A DNA stretch of 64,000 bases from Commensalibacter melissae. GTDB taxonomy: Bacteria; Pseudomonadota; Alphaproteobacteria; Acetobacterales; Acetobacteraceae. Positions 16,721 to 26,515 of the stretch are shown piece by piece (positions within the stretch are counted from its first letter, which is position 1; each line of letters begins with the position of its first letter). The stretch is from positions 1,757,501-1,821,500 of the forward strand of contig NZ_CP046393.1 of NCBI RefSeq assembly GCF_009734185.1. Reading direction: 5' to 3'. The notes under the pieces are model-generated. The model had not been told where the DNA came from. It was given only the letters and a program-made list of their open reading frames with translations, and searched no databases. Made by a program: the position numbers and the translations under genes.

Positions 16721-17677
16721 TTAAAAAGCAGAAAGAATTTTTGCAAATTCTTCAAGATCTGCAGGTGTATCAACAGAACAAACCTTGCTATCCCGTGCAG
16801 TACGCTGCATGATTTTAGACAAAACCTTACCTGCACCAACTTCAACAAAAAAATCAACTTCCTGATCAATCATATATCGCATAGTTTCTGCCCATCTTAC
16901 AGAACCTGTTATTTGTCTAACCAATGAATCCCTGACAAAAGAAGAAGAATTTTCATAAGGGCAGGCGGTTATATTTGCGATAACAGGAAAATTAAATGGT
17001 TTGGGATTTGTTTTAGCCAAGGCATCCCGCATTTCCCGGGCAGCGGGTTCCATTAACGGACTATGAAATGGTGCTGACACAGGCAATTTAACAACTCTAC
17101 GGATACCAGCTTCCTTGGCTATGGCTATAATCCGTTCAATCGCGTCCATATGACCAGAAACCACAACCTGAGACGCACCATTATCATTGGCAACTACAAC
17201 AACCGAATTTCCCTGCGTGGCCTGTTTACATAAATCCTGAACCTGTCCAATCGTGACGCCTATAAGTGCAGCCATTGCTCCCTGACCAACCGGTACCGCA
17301 TTTTGCATTGCACTGCCGCGCGTCCGTAACAAATTGACAGTTGTAACAAAATCAAACACATTGGCAGCACAAAGAGCAGAATATTCACCCAAGGAATGTC
17401 CTGCTGCCATTGAAACCAGATGATTGGCATCAATATTAAATTCTTTTTCCAAAACCCTGATTACGGCCATGGAATGTGTCATTAATGCAGGTTGTGTATT
17501 TTGCGTTAAAGTCAACGCTTCCACAGGCCCCTCCATCATAATTTTGGATAATGGCTGCTTTAACGTTTCATCCAACGCTTCATAGACTTCTCTGGCAATT
17601 GGAAATGCTTCAGCCAATGCCTTACCCATACCAACATATTGGCTTCCCTGACCGGGGAATAAAAATGCACATTTCAT
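16721..17677 (-). CDS. fabD: Malonyl-CoA:ACP transacylase
   Basis: 318 aa from the ATG at 17677 (a TTG at 17692 is in frame but gives an atypical start); the protein then begins MKCAFLFPGQGSQ as usual. It transfers malonyl from CoA to ACP. The active serine is in AGHSLGEYSAL, and the partner histidine is in SAPFHSPLM. GGA lies 10 bases upstream of the ATG. First fab gene of the leftward block; the methyltransferase stop is 24 bases upstream. Confidence 0.95.
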   Translation of the reverse strand: MKCAFLFPGQGSQYVGMGKALAEAFPIAREVYEALDETLKQPLSKIMMEGPVEALTLTQNTQPALMTHSMAVIRVLEKEFNIDANHLVSMAAGHSLGEYSALCAANVFDFVTTVNLLRTRGSAMQNAVPVGQGAMAALIGVTIGQVQDLCKQATQGNSVVVVANDNGASQVVVSGHMDAIERIIAIAKEAGIRRVVKLPVSAPFHSPLMEPAAREMRDALAKTNPKPFNFPVIANITACPYENSSSFVRDSLVRQITGSVRWAETMRYMIDQEVDFFVEVGAGKVLSKIMQRTARDSKVCSVDTPADLEEFAKILSAF

Positions 17678-17701
17678 AATAGATGATTCCAATAAAATAA
17701 A

Positions 17702-18955
17702 TTAAACGGCAGATCTTACAAAAAGCTGGTTAATACTTCGTAAAATTTCAAAAGTCTGCTTCCACAAAGGTAAAATACGGTGTTCCTCAATACCCCGTTT
17801 TTTGACAATCTCAATTATTTCTCCAACCGAACGGCGATTGTCAACAAGTCCCAAAAACCCGCGTGCCTGTGCAGGTAAAGGAAGCATAATCGTCAACATT
17901 CCAAAAGAATAAGGAAGCAGATTGGATGGTAAAATCTGATTGGCAAGTATTTCTCCAGGCGTTTCCCGCATAAAAGGAATTGAATCAGAGGCACATGGAT
18001 CAGCAAATTGTATATTATCCTCCGCGCGACGCACATACACAACATGCGTTGACATATTCCCAGCCAAAGATTCAGCCAGACTAGCCTGTGTTCTTATATC
18101 AAACTGCCTGAATTTTTCTCTGATCTTTGGATCTGTTATTAAATAAGCAGGATCATAACGCGCAGGCTCCACCAAACAGTTTACCGCCAACTCATTTTTA
18201 TCCAACAGATCCCATAGTTCAGCAATTTTATAGGATCGGTCACGCGGGTTTAATAAAAGATCATACAGACCAGCGTCACCTCCAGTTAAATGATCACCAA
18301 AATTTCCATTAAATCTGAGCCAGGCAGTCGATGGAAGATGCTTCATGATTCTTTTTGCAACATCCAAACGCTTTACTGGTGGATCTGACAAAGAGGTCAG
18401 TTTGGATAATGCTTCCTGCACCATATAAACGCCAGTACGACCATAGGGAGCATAAACCATCAATCCCATCCCGCCGCCAGGATTTAGTTGTTCCCTTAAT
18501 ATTTGCAGGGCAGCAGCAAGATCAGGCAAATGATGCAAAACACCACAACAATCAATATAATCAAACAACCCGAGATTTAAATCTGGCAATTCAAGAATTG
18601 AACCCTGAACATAACGGATATTACTCAATTTCCGTGTAGCTGCCCGTCCTTTAACAATTTTCAAAACTGCCTCGGCCCGATCCAAACAGATCACTTCACC
18701 AGAACGTTGGTGTCGTGCCATTTGTTGAGCCACCATGATTGCTGCATCACCGGTTCCACAACCAGCAATCAAAATCCTTAATGGTTGCGTATAAGAACGA
18801 TATCCTCCAAATACCCAATAATCAATTTCATTCAAATGGCTTGGACTGCCTATTAATAAGCGTTTGGTTTCATCCTTTGGATTGCGTTCGGGATACGGAT
18901 AGGCCTCATATTGCCTTGCCAATCCCAAATCTTGCTGATCATTTTTATGGGCCAT
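17702..18955 (-). CDS. Class I SAM-dependent methyltransferase with C-terminal extension
   Basis: 417 aa. The N-terminal half is a Rossmann-fold methyltransferase: SAM-binding motif I LIAGCGTGDAA, the acidic motif II in VICLDRAEAVL, VQGSILELP, and post-motif DYIDCCGVLHHLPD. The remaining 200 residues are not typical of small-molecule methyltransferases; the end (LVDNRRSVGEII) looks like a small winged-helix-type domain found in some methyltransferases of this kind. Its start shares a base with the stop of the OpuAC-like gene, so they are translationally coupled. It lies upstream of fabD. The substrate is unknown; a link to the binding protein's ligand is possible. Confidence 0.75.
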   Translation of the reverse strand: MAHKNDQQDLGLARQYEAYPYPERNPKDETKRLLIGSPSHLNEIDYWVFGGYRSYTQPLRILIAGCGTGDAAIMVAQQMARHQRSGEVICLDRAEAVLKIVKGRAATRKLSNIRYVQGSILELPDLNLGLFDYIDCCGVLHHLPDLAAALQILREQLNPGGGMGLMVYAPYGRTGVYMVQEALSKLTSLSDPPVKRLDVAKRIMKHLPSTAWLRFNGNFGDHLTGGDAGLYDLLLNPRDRSYKIAELWDLLDKNELAVNCLVEPARYDPAYLITDPKIREKFRQFDIRTQASLAESLAGNMSTHVVYVRRAEDNIQFADPCASDSIPFMRETPGEILANQILPSNLLPYSFGMLTIMLPLPAQARGFLGLVDNRRSVGEIIEIVKKRGIEEHRILPLWKQTFEILRSINQLFVRSAV

Positions 18956-19716
18956 TATGCTCTTACAACCAATTTACCACGCTGCCAAGCTTCTGCCGCC
19001 TCATCGGCACTCATCCCCTGATTGCGTATTGCATTTTCCATGAACTGAACAATCTGATTACCCAACATCATTTCCTCAAGTTCATCAATCAAGTCACCCC
19101 CAAATCGCTGAATCCAATTGGGGTTTAATAGCATGGCCGCTTTTTGTTTCCGTATAAAAATATTCTCGGATTCCCTCAGACGATAAAAATTTCCTGAATC
19201 CGTGAACAATGCCGGCTCATAAAGCATCATTAACTCGGGTTCTTGTGAGTGGATTATTTCCTGATAATGAGTCAACGTCTCTTCATCTGCAATAGATTTC
19301 AATTGATAACCAGCCTTGATCAAACCATATTCTTTCATGATTTTATTTGCGAAAACCTGCAAAGTTTCACATACCGTGATTTCACGATGAAGAAATGAAG
19401 CTGTTATAAGTTGATCAATAGAACCTACATGTTCTTGAAAATTTTTTGGCAAAGCAAAAGAAATAGAGGGTTGATAAAGATTTCCAATCACCTTGAAATT
19501 CGGGTTGGATTGAATGATATCGGCATGAATATCAGGCAACCATACACTTACAAACAAATCAATTTTCCCAGCAGTCAGCTCCAGTATCAAATCCTTACAT
19601 TCACCGGTAATTAATTCTATATCCGTTATTCCATGGGCCTCTAACACACGTGTTATAACCGCTGCTGTTGCTTCATGTATCAAATTATCAAAAAAACCAA
19701 GCTTTAAAGAATTCAT
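18955..19716 (-). CDS. OpuAC-like (glycine betaine-type) substrate-binding domain protein without signal peptide
   Basis: 253 aa, a complete type II periplasmic-binding fold of the glycine betaine/choline ABC family: N-terminal KLGFFDNLIHEA, ELTAGKIDLFVSVWLPDIHAD with a tryptophan in the ligand-cage position, and a C-terminal QRGKLVVRA. Such proteins normally carry a signal peptide or are fused to a permease. Here the mature-type sequence begins within five residues of the start ATG, and no permease or ATPase gene is adjacent. It therefore looks cytoplasmic and may sense or sequester a quaternary amine. It overlaps the methyltransferase gene by one base and follows a desaturase-like gene by 34 bases. 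Confidence 0.7.
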   Translation of the reverse strand: MNSLKLGFFDNLIHEATAAVITRVLEAHGITDIELITGECKDLILELTAGKIDLFVSVWLPDIHADIIQSNPNFKVIGNLYQPSISFALPKNFQEHVGSIDQLITASFLHREITVCETLQVFANKIMKEYGLIKAGYQLKSIADEETLTHYQEIIHSQEPELMMLYEPALFTDSGNFYRLRESENIFIRKQKAAMLLNPNWIQRFGGDLIDELEEMMLGNQIVQFMENAIRNQGMSADEAAEAWQRGKLVVRA

Positions 19717-19750
19717 CCCTGTTAATGTCCCACTCTTGTTCAGAAAATTG

Positions 19751-20578
19751 TTATATTATAGATAAAACTTGTTTGGTATAGGCTTTCTGTTGTTTATTAA
19801 TAATCATTAGTATCAATTTAGACAAATATCTTTGCCATTTTTCTGAAGGCATCCACCCAATAACCTTACAAACCATATTAACCACCCTGACAATATGATG
19901 GATTTTATATAATGACATGGCCTTTTCCATATAAAGGGCTATACATCGTTTATGATTATATGGCATTCCATGGGGCTCATTGGTGGCATGAAAGGCCGAG
20001 GCAAGCTCATCATCCTGACTTTCAATTATACGACCCAAGGCAATCCTGGCTCGTTGCAACCTGGAGAGCTTTTGAGATTTCAAATATAATTTAGCATAAT
20101 CATAAAACAATTTATAATGACGATATTCATCTCCAGCAATCCGTCTGCATATCTCCTTCAGGACAGGTTCCTTTACATAATCTGCCAAGGCACTGTAATA
20201 AGATGAAGTGCCAACCTCAACCATAGCCCGGGCGATAAATTCTCCCGCCTGTGATCCACGGATTGAGTGATCCGTCTTTAAGTCAATTTTATAAAAATTT
20301 CTGAAACGCTTATAACTTTCCTGATAATTCCAAGCAGGATCAGCCATCATGGCCCATCGTCCCAATGTTTCACCATGTTGCACCTCTTCATCTTCCCATT
20401 TCCTGAAAAGCTTTGTCAATTCAGGATCATGACCAAATACATTAGTCAAATAAACCGTATAGTCTACACTATTTCGTTCAACAACAGCAGCTGTTTTTAT
20501 CAAAGGAACAATATCAGCATCTATTAATGAAGGGTCAAATTTATCCCAGTTAACCTGTTCAATATCCCAATGTTTCAT
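19751..20578 (-). CDS. Ferritin-like / acyl-ACP desaturase-like di-iron protein
   Basis: 275 aa all-helical protein with two carboxylate-histidine motifs expected to bind two irons: WEDEEVQHGE and GDEYRHYKLF, each E-x-x-H type, plus glutamates in helices between (VEVGTSSYY). The spacing and the EExxHG pattern resemble soluble acyl-ACP desaturases and related ferritin-like proteins, which introduce a double bond into acyl-ACP using O2 and reduced ferredoxin. It heads the leftward run leading to the methyltransferase and fab genes, which supports a fatty-acid role. A storage or rubrerythrin-type function is less likely. The C-terminal 60 residues are basic. Confidence 0.65.
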   Translation of the reverse strand: MKHWDIEQVNWDKFDPSLIDADIVPLIKTAAVVERNSVDYTVYLTNVFGHDPELTKLFRKWEDEEVQHGETLGRWAMMADPAWNYQESYKRFRNFYKIDLKTDHSIRGSQAGEFIARAMVEVGTSSYYSALADYVKEPVLKEICRRIAGDEYRHYKLFYDYAKLYLKSQKLSRLQRARIALGRIIESQDDELASAFHATNEPHGMPYNHKRCIALYMEKAMSLYKIHHIVRVVNMVCKVIGWMPSEKWQRYLSKLILMIINKQQKAYTKQVLSII

Positions 20579-20679
20579 AGTGCCACGCTTTCCTTATCAA
20601 TTTTATTTTTAATTAAGAAATTATAAAACGACTATAGTAAACCGTAGTATGAGAAAATGACTAGATATTTTTATTAAAT

Positions 20680-21678
20680 TCAATAGTCAAAACAGGAATT
20701 AATCTCGGACTCTGAAATTGGCGCCTGATTCCATTTTGGGTTATGATCCTTGTCAATAACTGCAGCCCTCACCCCTTCTAAAAAATCGGCCCGTTGGATA
20801 AGATGACTAACTAACAATAAATCGCGTGTTAAAACAGCTTCTTGAGTTGGTAATTTCAAATGCCAAGCTCTATAAGTTACCTCTAAAGAAAATGGACAAG
20901 CTTTTAATATAGTTTTAAAATCACATACGGCCCAATTATATTTACTTTTTCGCAATTTCTCAATAATCTTTGCTACAGAAGAAGCTTGATAAATATCAGC
21001 AATTTGTTTTAAAGTTTTATTATCAAATTCATAGGATTGCTTATATGTTGAAAGAAAAAAATTAATTTCATTTGGCTGTAATTCTGTTAATTTTTGTAAA
21101 AAAAGTTCTAATTCACTTGAATAAATCATATAATCTGCAAACCCCAACTTAATAGCAGTGTTACCATTAAAACGTTGTCCCGTTAACATAGCCCTTAATC
21201 CAGAAAAACCTGGAGCATTTTGAAATAAAAAAGAACTACCTGCATCTGGGGTTAATCCGATCATCACTTCTGGCATTGCTAAAATAGAACGTTCAGTAAC
21301 AAAACGATATGTAGCAAACGCTCCTAATCCTATACCTCCCCCCATGGTAATGCCATCCATTACTGAAATAATGGGCTTAGAATAATGTAGTATATAATTA
21401 GCTAATACATAATTATATTTAAAAATTTCTAAACCTTTTTGTTTTTTACCTGAACGAACTAAATCAGCAATTTTCCGAATATCACCACCAGCACAAAAAG
21501 CTCGTTCACTACTACTATTAATTAAAATAATATAAATACGCGAATCGAATTTCCACTTTTCTAAAACATCTAATATTTGATTTTGTAACACATCATCAAT
21601 CGCATTCAATGCTTGTGGTCTATTCAATGTTAATACACCAACATAATTTCTTTTTTGTACTACAACTAAATTAGACAC
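20680..21678 (-). CDS. Enoyl-CoA hydratase/isomerase family protein (3-hydroxyisobutyryl-CoA hydrolase-like)
   Basis: 332 aa crotonase-fold enzyme, longer than a simple enoyl-CoA hydratase and matching HIBYL-CoA hydrolase, which frees 3-hydroxyisobutyrate from CoA in valine degradation. Motifs: LNRPQALNAID, the oxyanion-hole segments AFCAGGDIRKI and DGITMGGGIGLG, and the catalytic MPEVMIGLTPDAG. No other valine-catabolism gene is in the window. The base composition is markedly richer in A/T than its left neighbours, shared with the divergent acyltransferase gene, which suggests acquisition. The real substrate is uncertain. Confidence 0.8.
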   Translation of the reverse strand: MSNLVVVQKRNYVGVLTLNRPQALNAIDDVLQNQILDVLEKWKFDSRIYIILINSSSERAFCAGGDIRKIADLVRSGKKQKGLEIFKYNYVLANYILHYSKPIISVMDGITMGGGIGLGAFATYRFVTERSILAMPEVMIGLTPDAGSSFLFQNAPGFSGLRAMLTGQRFNGNTAIKLGFADYMIYSSELELFLQKLTELQPNEINFFLSTYKQSYEFDNKTLKQIADIYQASSVAKIIEKLRKSKYNWAVCDFKTILKACPFSLEVTYRAWHLKLPTQEAVLTRDLLLVSHLIQRADFLEGVRAAVIDKDHNPKWNQAPISESEINSCFDY

Positions 21679-21786
21679 TTAAAATATATCCAACAAAAAT
21701 TTATAATTATTCATAAATATTGATAACAATTTAAAAAAGTTTATAAAAGTTAATAGTTTGAAAGTATATTTTTATAAGGTTGCGTC

Positions 21787-22842
21787 ATGGACTTACTCCA
21801 TAAAAGAAATGTATCCCTTGATTGTTTTCGTGGAATTATGGCTTTATTTGTCGCTTGTGGACATTTTTTTTATTGGAACCATAAACCAATAATTCCTTGT
21901 TCTTTTGTTTTAGCTGTTGATTTTTTTTTGGTTCTCAGTGGTTTTGTCATTTGTCATTCCGTTTATCAAAAAAGAGAAAAATTTAACTCTATAAATTTTG
22001 CTTTTAAACGTTATCTAAGACTTTTTCCAGTATATATCGTTTGCGTAGTTATTTCTTATGTATTTAATATTTTTAATAATATCACTCAACCTAATTTATT
22101 TGATTGGTTTAAAATATTAACTATTTCAGAAATGATTCCTTTAAATACGCTTCACCCTTCAATACCTTTTGAACCAATAGGAATTTCATATACTATTTCA
22201 GCTGAACTTTGGGTTGGAATAATAATTTTTCCAATATTTGTAACATTATTAGATAAATTTACGCATTTGATATTTCCTGTTTTAATTCTAGTAATCTTAT
22301 ATTGTTTAATTGTATTAAATCAAACCTCTATAAACTATATGGATGCGCATCATAGGCTGTATAATTTATTTATAGATTATGCAATTATTAGATGTTTATT
22401 AGAATATTCACTAGGAATTCTTACTTATTTAATATTTATTAAGATTAATTTTAAACCAAACAATTTTATAATTTCTTTTTTTCAACTTTTTATAATTCTT
22501 TTATTTTCTATGACTTACTTAAAATTAAATTATAATAGAAATAATGAATTTATAGCTCCTTTTTTATTCGCTATATTTATCTATCTCTTGTCTTTTAAAA
22601 CTGGAATTATTTACAAAATAACTTCTAATAATTTTGCAAAATTTTTAGGAGATATTTCATATTCTATTTACCTAATTCATCCTATTTGGATAAATATCTG
22701 TTCAAAATATTTTCATTTACATACCACAAAAGGAATTAATATCGTCATTTATATATTTTGCATATTAACATCTGCATATATAATTTATCAATTTGTTGAT
22801 AAACCTTGCCTACAACTTCTACGATACAAAAATAATACTTAA
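21787..22842 (+). CDS. Acyltransferase 3 family membrane protein (OafA-like)
   Basis: 351 aa, about ten hydrophobic helices, starting with the family motif SLDCFRGIMALFVACGHF and containing FFLVLSGFVI, FKRYLRLFPVY and GDISYSIYLIHP. Such enzymes transfer acetyl or similar groups to surface sugars or lipids across the inner membrane. AAGG lies about 8 bases upstream of the ATG. The gene is extremely AT-rich (stretches around 15-20% GC), more so than neighbours, and it is divergent from the HIBCH-like gene. It may modify an exopolysaccharide or glycolipid; no glycan cluster is adjacent. Confidence 0.85.
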   Translation: MDLLHKRNVSLDCFRGIMALFVACGHFFYWNHKPIIPCSFVLAVDFFLVLSGFVICHSVYQKREKFNSINFAFKRYLRLFPVYIVCVVISYVFNIFNNITQPNLFDWFKILTISEMIPLNTLHPSIPFEPIGISYTISAELWVGIIIFPIFVTLLDKFTHLIFPVLILVILYCLIVLNQTSINYMDAHHRLYNLFIDYAIIRCLLEYSLGILTYLIFIKINFKPNNFIISFFQLFIILLFSMTYLKLNYNRNNEFIAPFLFAIFIYLLSFKTGIIYKITSNNFAKFLGDISYSIYLIHPIWINICSKYFHLHTTKGINIVIYIFCILTSAYIIYQFVDKPCLQLLRYKNNT

Positions 22843-22896
22843 AACCAATTTTCAGTAATCTCGTAAAATTATTTATGATAAATTAAGGACTTATAT

Positions 22897-23904
22897 ATGC
22901 CGCTTAAAAGAGATTTCTCAACAACGATTTTTAATAATTTTCCAATTCGTCACGACTGGACCAAGGAGGAAATCGCTTCTTTGTTTCAGCTCCCGTTGCC
23001 CGAGCTTATTTACCAAGCACAAACTGCCCACCGATTAAATTTCGATCCAACACAAATTCAGGTTTCAACCTTGCTCTCGATCAAAAGTGGAGGATGTCCC
23101 GAAGACTGTGCTTATTGTCCACAAAGTGCAAAACATGAAGAAAAAATTAAGGCAGACCGTCTTATGTCCGTTGAAAAAGTGCTTGAAAAAGCACGCGCTG
23201 CCAAAGCGGAAGGTGCGACACGTTTTTGTATGGGTGCCGCCTGGCGTTCCCCGAAAGATCACGATCTCGAGACCGTTTGTGCCATGATAGAAGGCATTAA
23301 AAATCTTGGGCTGGAAACATGCGTAACCTTAGGAATGCTTAATCTGGAACAAACTGAAAAACTTAAAAACGCTGGACTGGATTATTATAATCATAATCTT
23401 GATACTTCTGAAGAACATTATGAAAAGATCATCTCAACCCGTACATATCAGGATCGTCTGGATACCCTCGCTTTTGTTCGTGATGCCGGTATCAAAGTAT
23501 GTTGTGGAGGTATTCTCGGAATGAATGAAGATGAAGCAGACCGTGTCAGCATGATTGCAACCCTTGCCAATTTACCCAGACATCCGGAAAGCGTGCCTAT
23601 CAATATGCTTATCCGCGTCAAAGGAACACCTTTGGGTAATGCAGACCCCATAGATCCTATTGATTTTATTCGTACAATTGCTGTCGCCCGAATCACGATG
23701 CCTGAAAGCTATGTTCGATTGGCAGCCGGCAGAACGGAGATGAGTAATGAAATGCAGACCTTGTGCTATCTGGCTGGAGTCAATTCTATTTTTCTGGGTG
23801 AACGTTTGCTAACCTGTCCCAATCCAGAAAAAAGCAGTGATTTGACCTTATTCAACAAATTAGGACTGCAAATTGCCAACCAGCAAAACCGGGCCATAAC
23901 CTAA
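22897..23904 (+). CDS. bioB: Biotin synthase
   Basis: 335 aa radical-SAM enzyme inserting sulfur into dethiobiotin. The 4Fe-4S SAM cluster motif is [14 protein letters not shown] (Cys-x3-Cys-x2-Cys). Other family blocks are [19 protein letters not shown], the second-cluster residues near KVCCGGILG, and the C-terminal [18 protein letters not shown] lies 8 bases before the ATG. No other bio genes are adjacent. It converges with the copper ATPase gene across a small hairpin. Confidence 0.97.
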   Translation: MPLKRDFSTTIFNNFPIRHDWTKEEIASLFQLPLPELIYQAQTAHRLNFDPTQIQVSTLLSIKSGGCPEDCAYCPQSAKHEEKIKADRLMSVEKVLEKARAAKAEGATRFCMGAAWRSPKDHDLETVCAMIEGIKNLGLETCVTLGMLNLEQTEKLKNAGLDYYNHNLDTSEEHYEKIISTRTYQDRLDTLAFVRDAGIKVCCGGILGMNEDEADRVSMIATLANLPRHPESVPINMLIRVKGTPLGNADPIDPIDFIRTIAVARITMPESYVRLAAGRTEMSNEMQTLCYLAGVNSIFLGERLLTCPNPEKSSDLTLFNKLGLQIANQQNRAIT

Positions 23905-23927
23905 ATTAACAACACTACTATAAGAAT

Positions 23928-23953
23928 TAAGATTTTGAATTTTGGAAATCTTA
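23928..23953. terminator. Possible bidirectional terminator between bioB and the copper ATPase gene
   Basis: TAAGATTT and AAATCTTA form a perfect 8-bp stem with a 10-base loop in the 50-bp gap between two convergent stops. The stem is AT-rich and no long T-run follows, so the call is tentative. Confidence 0.35.
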
Positions 23954-23954
23954 T

Positions 23955-26177
23955 CTAGATTCTTGCTTTCCAGCGTAATAACCTTAAAGCGTTCATAACA
24001 ACACATACGCTACTTAAAGCCATGGCTCCCCCTGCAATAGCCGGATTTAAAAATCCGAGCATTGCCAAAGGAATACCGATAATATTATAGATAAACGCCC
24101 AAAACAACCCTTCCTTGATACGCTGATGAGTTCTTTTGGCAATGTTCAACGTATCAGCGACCAATTCAGGATTATTCCGCATCAATACGATCCCAGCCAC
24201 CTCGGCCGCCACATCCGTCCCCTCGCCCATTGCAATGGCAAGATCCGCCTCTGCCAAGGCCGGAGCATCATTTATTCCATCTCCAACCATGGCAATTGAC
24301 TGATGATCGATACCCTTTGAACCATGTTTCTTGATAAACTGTTGTTTATCTTCTGGTGTCAGATTCGCTTTAACGTCATCTATTCTCAATATATTACCAA
24401 TTTTTTTGGCGACAGCTTCATTATCCCCCGTCAACATAATTGATTGGATTGAATGCTCTTTCAATCGTCGAACCGCCTCTACCGAACCAGACCGTACATG
24501 ATCCTCAAAAGCTATAATACCCAATAAACGATAGGAATCTTGCATCTTCTCAAGAAGCCAGGATAAAGTTGATGATCGGATTTCTGACGGCACATCAGGA
24601 ATTTTACACCCATGCGATTCAACCATCCGCTGATTGCCCAATAAGAAAACCCGTTCTTTTATCTTTCCCATGATACCACGTCCCTGTTCTTTTATAACCC
24701 GGAATTCTTCTGGTTGTTTCAAAGAAATAGTATAAGAGGAGGCTTCAGATAGCAGTGCCTTTGCCAAGGGGTGTTCGCTTGATAAAGACAAACTGGCTGC
24801 ATAATAGAGAATTTCTTTTTTTGAAAAATCGGATAAAGAAACAATTGAAACGACTGACAGTTTTCCTTCTGTTAGGGTTCCTGTTTTATCAAATGCCACC
24901 TTTTTGACATGCACCGCTCTCTCTAAAGTTTCAGCATCACGAATTAAAATACCAGAACGAGCTGCTGCCCCGCATCCAGTAGCTAAAGCTGTCGGCGTTG
25001 CCAAACCCAATGCACAAGGACAGGCAATCACCAATACGGCAGCGGCATGCATTAACCCTATTACAAAAAAACCGTTTATCAACCACCAACCCAGAAAGGT
25101 TAATAATGCTAGAATAATAACAACAGGTACAAAAATACTGCTTATCCGATCCACCATTTTTTGGATTGGCGCCTTGGAGGCTTGTGCATTTTCAACCAAT
25201 TGGATAATAGCGGACAATCTTGTCTGTCTCCCGGTTTTTTCAACCTTAATTGATAAACGCCCATTATCATTTAATGAACCACCAGTAACTTTATCCCCAA
25301 TTTTTTTCTCGATTGGCAGGCTTTCCCCAGTCAGCATCGACTCATCAACTGCACTTTCACCCTGTATGACCGTCCCATCACAAGGAATTGTTTCACCTGG
25401 ACGAACAACAACCTGATCACCAACCATTAATTGATCCAGGCAAACTGATATTTCTTTGTCATCAACCAGTTTACAAGCTGTATCAGGACGCAGAGCCTGT
25501 AATGCCCTAATTGAATCAACGGCTTTATATCTTGCCCGCTTTTCCAACCAGTGCCCCAGTAAAATAAAGGTTATAATCAATGAGGCGCTTTCATAATAAA
25601 GATCAGGCTCAACCTTGCAATAACCCAACAACCATGAAAGCAATAAACATGTGCTCAGAATCCAGGCGGTACCTGAACCAAGTATCACCAGCAAATCCAT
25701 ATTTCCATTTCCTGATTTTACCGCACGATAAGCAGCAATATAAAATGGTTTTCCCAACCAGAATTGCACAGGAGTTGCCAATAAAAACTGAACCCAGCCT
25801 GGAAGCATCCAATGATGGTTGAAACCGCCAGCAATCATTGAACCCAATAATGGTGCGGAAAATAAGGCCGCGATAATCCAATGATATAAATCCTTTTCAT
25901 CACGATCCCCATTCAGGTTGATAGCTGCATGACCAGGATCAAGCCATTCCGCATGATAACCAGCCTTTGTGACAGCCGTCTCAATCTCAGCAATTAAATT
26001 TTGTTGTTGGATAGCTGGTTTTGGAATGACCCTGGCCTGTTCCAATGTCAGATTCACATTGACATCTTCAACTCCTGCAACACGCTTAATGACTTTCTCA
26101 ACACGTCTGACACAAGATGCACATGTCATTCCACGAATTACAAAATCAATTCCTTTATTTTCCAATGCTGCAGACAT
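23955..26177 (-). CDS. copA: Copper-translocating P-type ATPase
   Basis: 740 aa P1B-type ATPase that exports Cu(I) from the cytoplasm. A single N-terminal heavy-metal domain carries GMTCASC. The membrane metal site is CPC in [15 protein letters not shown]. The actuator has TGES, phosphorylation is at Asp in DKTGTLTEG, and the nucleotide-binding domain has SSEHPLAKA and [12 protein letters not shown]. Eight helices are expected. The stop is 51 bases from bioB's. It is divergent from the copZ-like chaperone gene, and the 109-bp intergenic region would hold the shared regulation; no CueR-type operator was recognised. Confidence 0.95.
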   Translation of the reverse strand: MSAALENKGIDFVIRGMTCASCVRRVEKVIKRVAGVEDVNVNLTLEQARVIPKPAIQQQNLIAEIETAVTKAGYHAEWLDPGHAAINLNGDRDEKDLYHWIIAALFSAPLLGSMIAGGFNHHWMLPGWVQFLLATPVQFWLGKPFYIAAYRAVKSGNGNMDLLVILGSGTAWILSTCLLLSWLLGYCKVEPDLYYESASLIITFILLGHWLEKRARYKAVDSIRALQALRPDTACKLVDDKEISVCLDQLMVGDQVVVRPGETIPCDGTVIQGESAVDESMLTGESLPIEKKIGDKVTGGSLNDNGRLSIKVEKTGRQTRLSAIIQLVENAQASKAPIQKMVDRISSIFVPVVIILALLTFLGWWLINGFFVIGLMHAAAVLVIACPCALGLATPTALATGCGAAARSGILIRDAETLERAVHVKKVAFDKTGTLTEGKLSVVSIVSLSDFSKKEILYYAASLSLSSEHPLAKALLSEASSYTISLKQPEEFRVIKEQGRGIMGKIKERVFLLGNQRMVESHGCKIPDVPSEIRSSTLSWLLEKMQDSYRLLGIIAFEDHVRSGSVEAVRRLKEHSIQSIMLTGDNEAVAKKIGNILRIDDVKANLTPEDKQQFIKKHGSKGIDHQSIAMVGDGINDAPALAEADLAIAMGEGTDVAAEVAGIVLMRNNPELVADTLNIAKRTHQRIKEGLFWAFIYNIIGIPLAMLGFLNPAIAGGAMALSSVCVVMNALRLLRWKARI

Positions 26178-26286
26178 GATCGACCAATCCTACACTTTAT
26201 CGGTATGCAAATAAGAATTAGTATAAAATATAAAACATGCTATAATAATTAACTTTCATAGTCATTAACTAAATAGGATTTTCATC

Positions 26287-26478
26287 ATGAAAATATATCA
26301 TGTCGAAGGAATGACATGTCAACATTGTGTCCACGCTGTAAAAGAAGCCGTTGAAGCCCTTCCAGATGTTCAGGAGGCCAATGTCGACTTGAAAACCGGA
26401 ACATTAAAAATCACCGGTTCGGTCAATGAGAATGAACTCAAAAAAGCGATTGAAGAGGAAGGATACACCCTTTCTTGA
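26287..26478 (+). CDS. copZ: Heavy-metal-associated (CopZ-like) copper chaperone
   Basis: 63 aa single HMA domain with VEGMTCQHCVHAV, the two cysteines binding Cu(I). It delivers copper to CopA in the cytoplasm. Normal length. AGGA lies about 11 bases upstream of the ATG. Divergent from copA, convergent with trpF, and followed at once by a hairpin terminator. Confidence 0.93.
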   Translation: MKIYHVEGMTCQHCVHAVKEAVEALPDVQEANVDLKTGTLKITGSVNENELKKAIEEEGYTLS

Positions 26479-26502
26479 AATAATCCCATAATGGGCATTT
26501 CA
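26476..26502. terminator. Terminator hairpin between copZ and trpF
   Basis: TGAAAT..CCCA, loop TAA, TGGG.ATTTCA: ten pairs with an internal bulge, overlapping the copZ stop codon. It lies in the 37-bp gap between convergent genes and probably works for both. Confidence 0.5.
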
Positions 26503-26515
26503 GGTTAAATAATAA

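Noticed and set aside
21921-21929. T9 tract in the acyltransferase gene as a phase-variation site
   Set aside because: Long T-runs are frequent in this AT-rich region, so this one does not stand out.
24904-25416. 170-codon open frame on the plus strand
   Set aside because: Antisense to the conserved core of copA; translation is low-complexity and unlike any family.
26178-26286. CueR-type operator between copA and copZ
   Set aside because: Expected from knowledge of copper regulation, but no matching dyad was found in the 109 bases.
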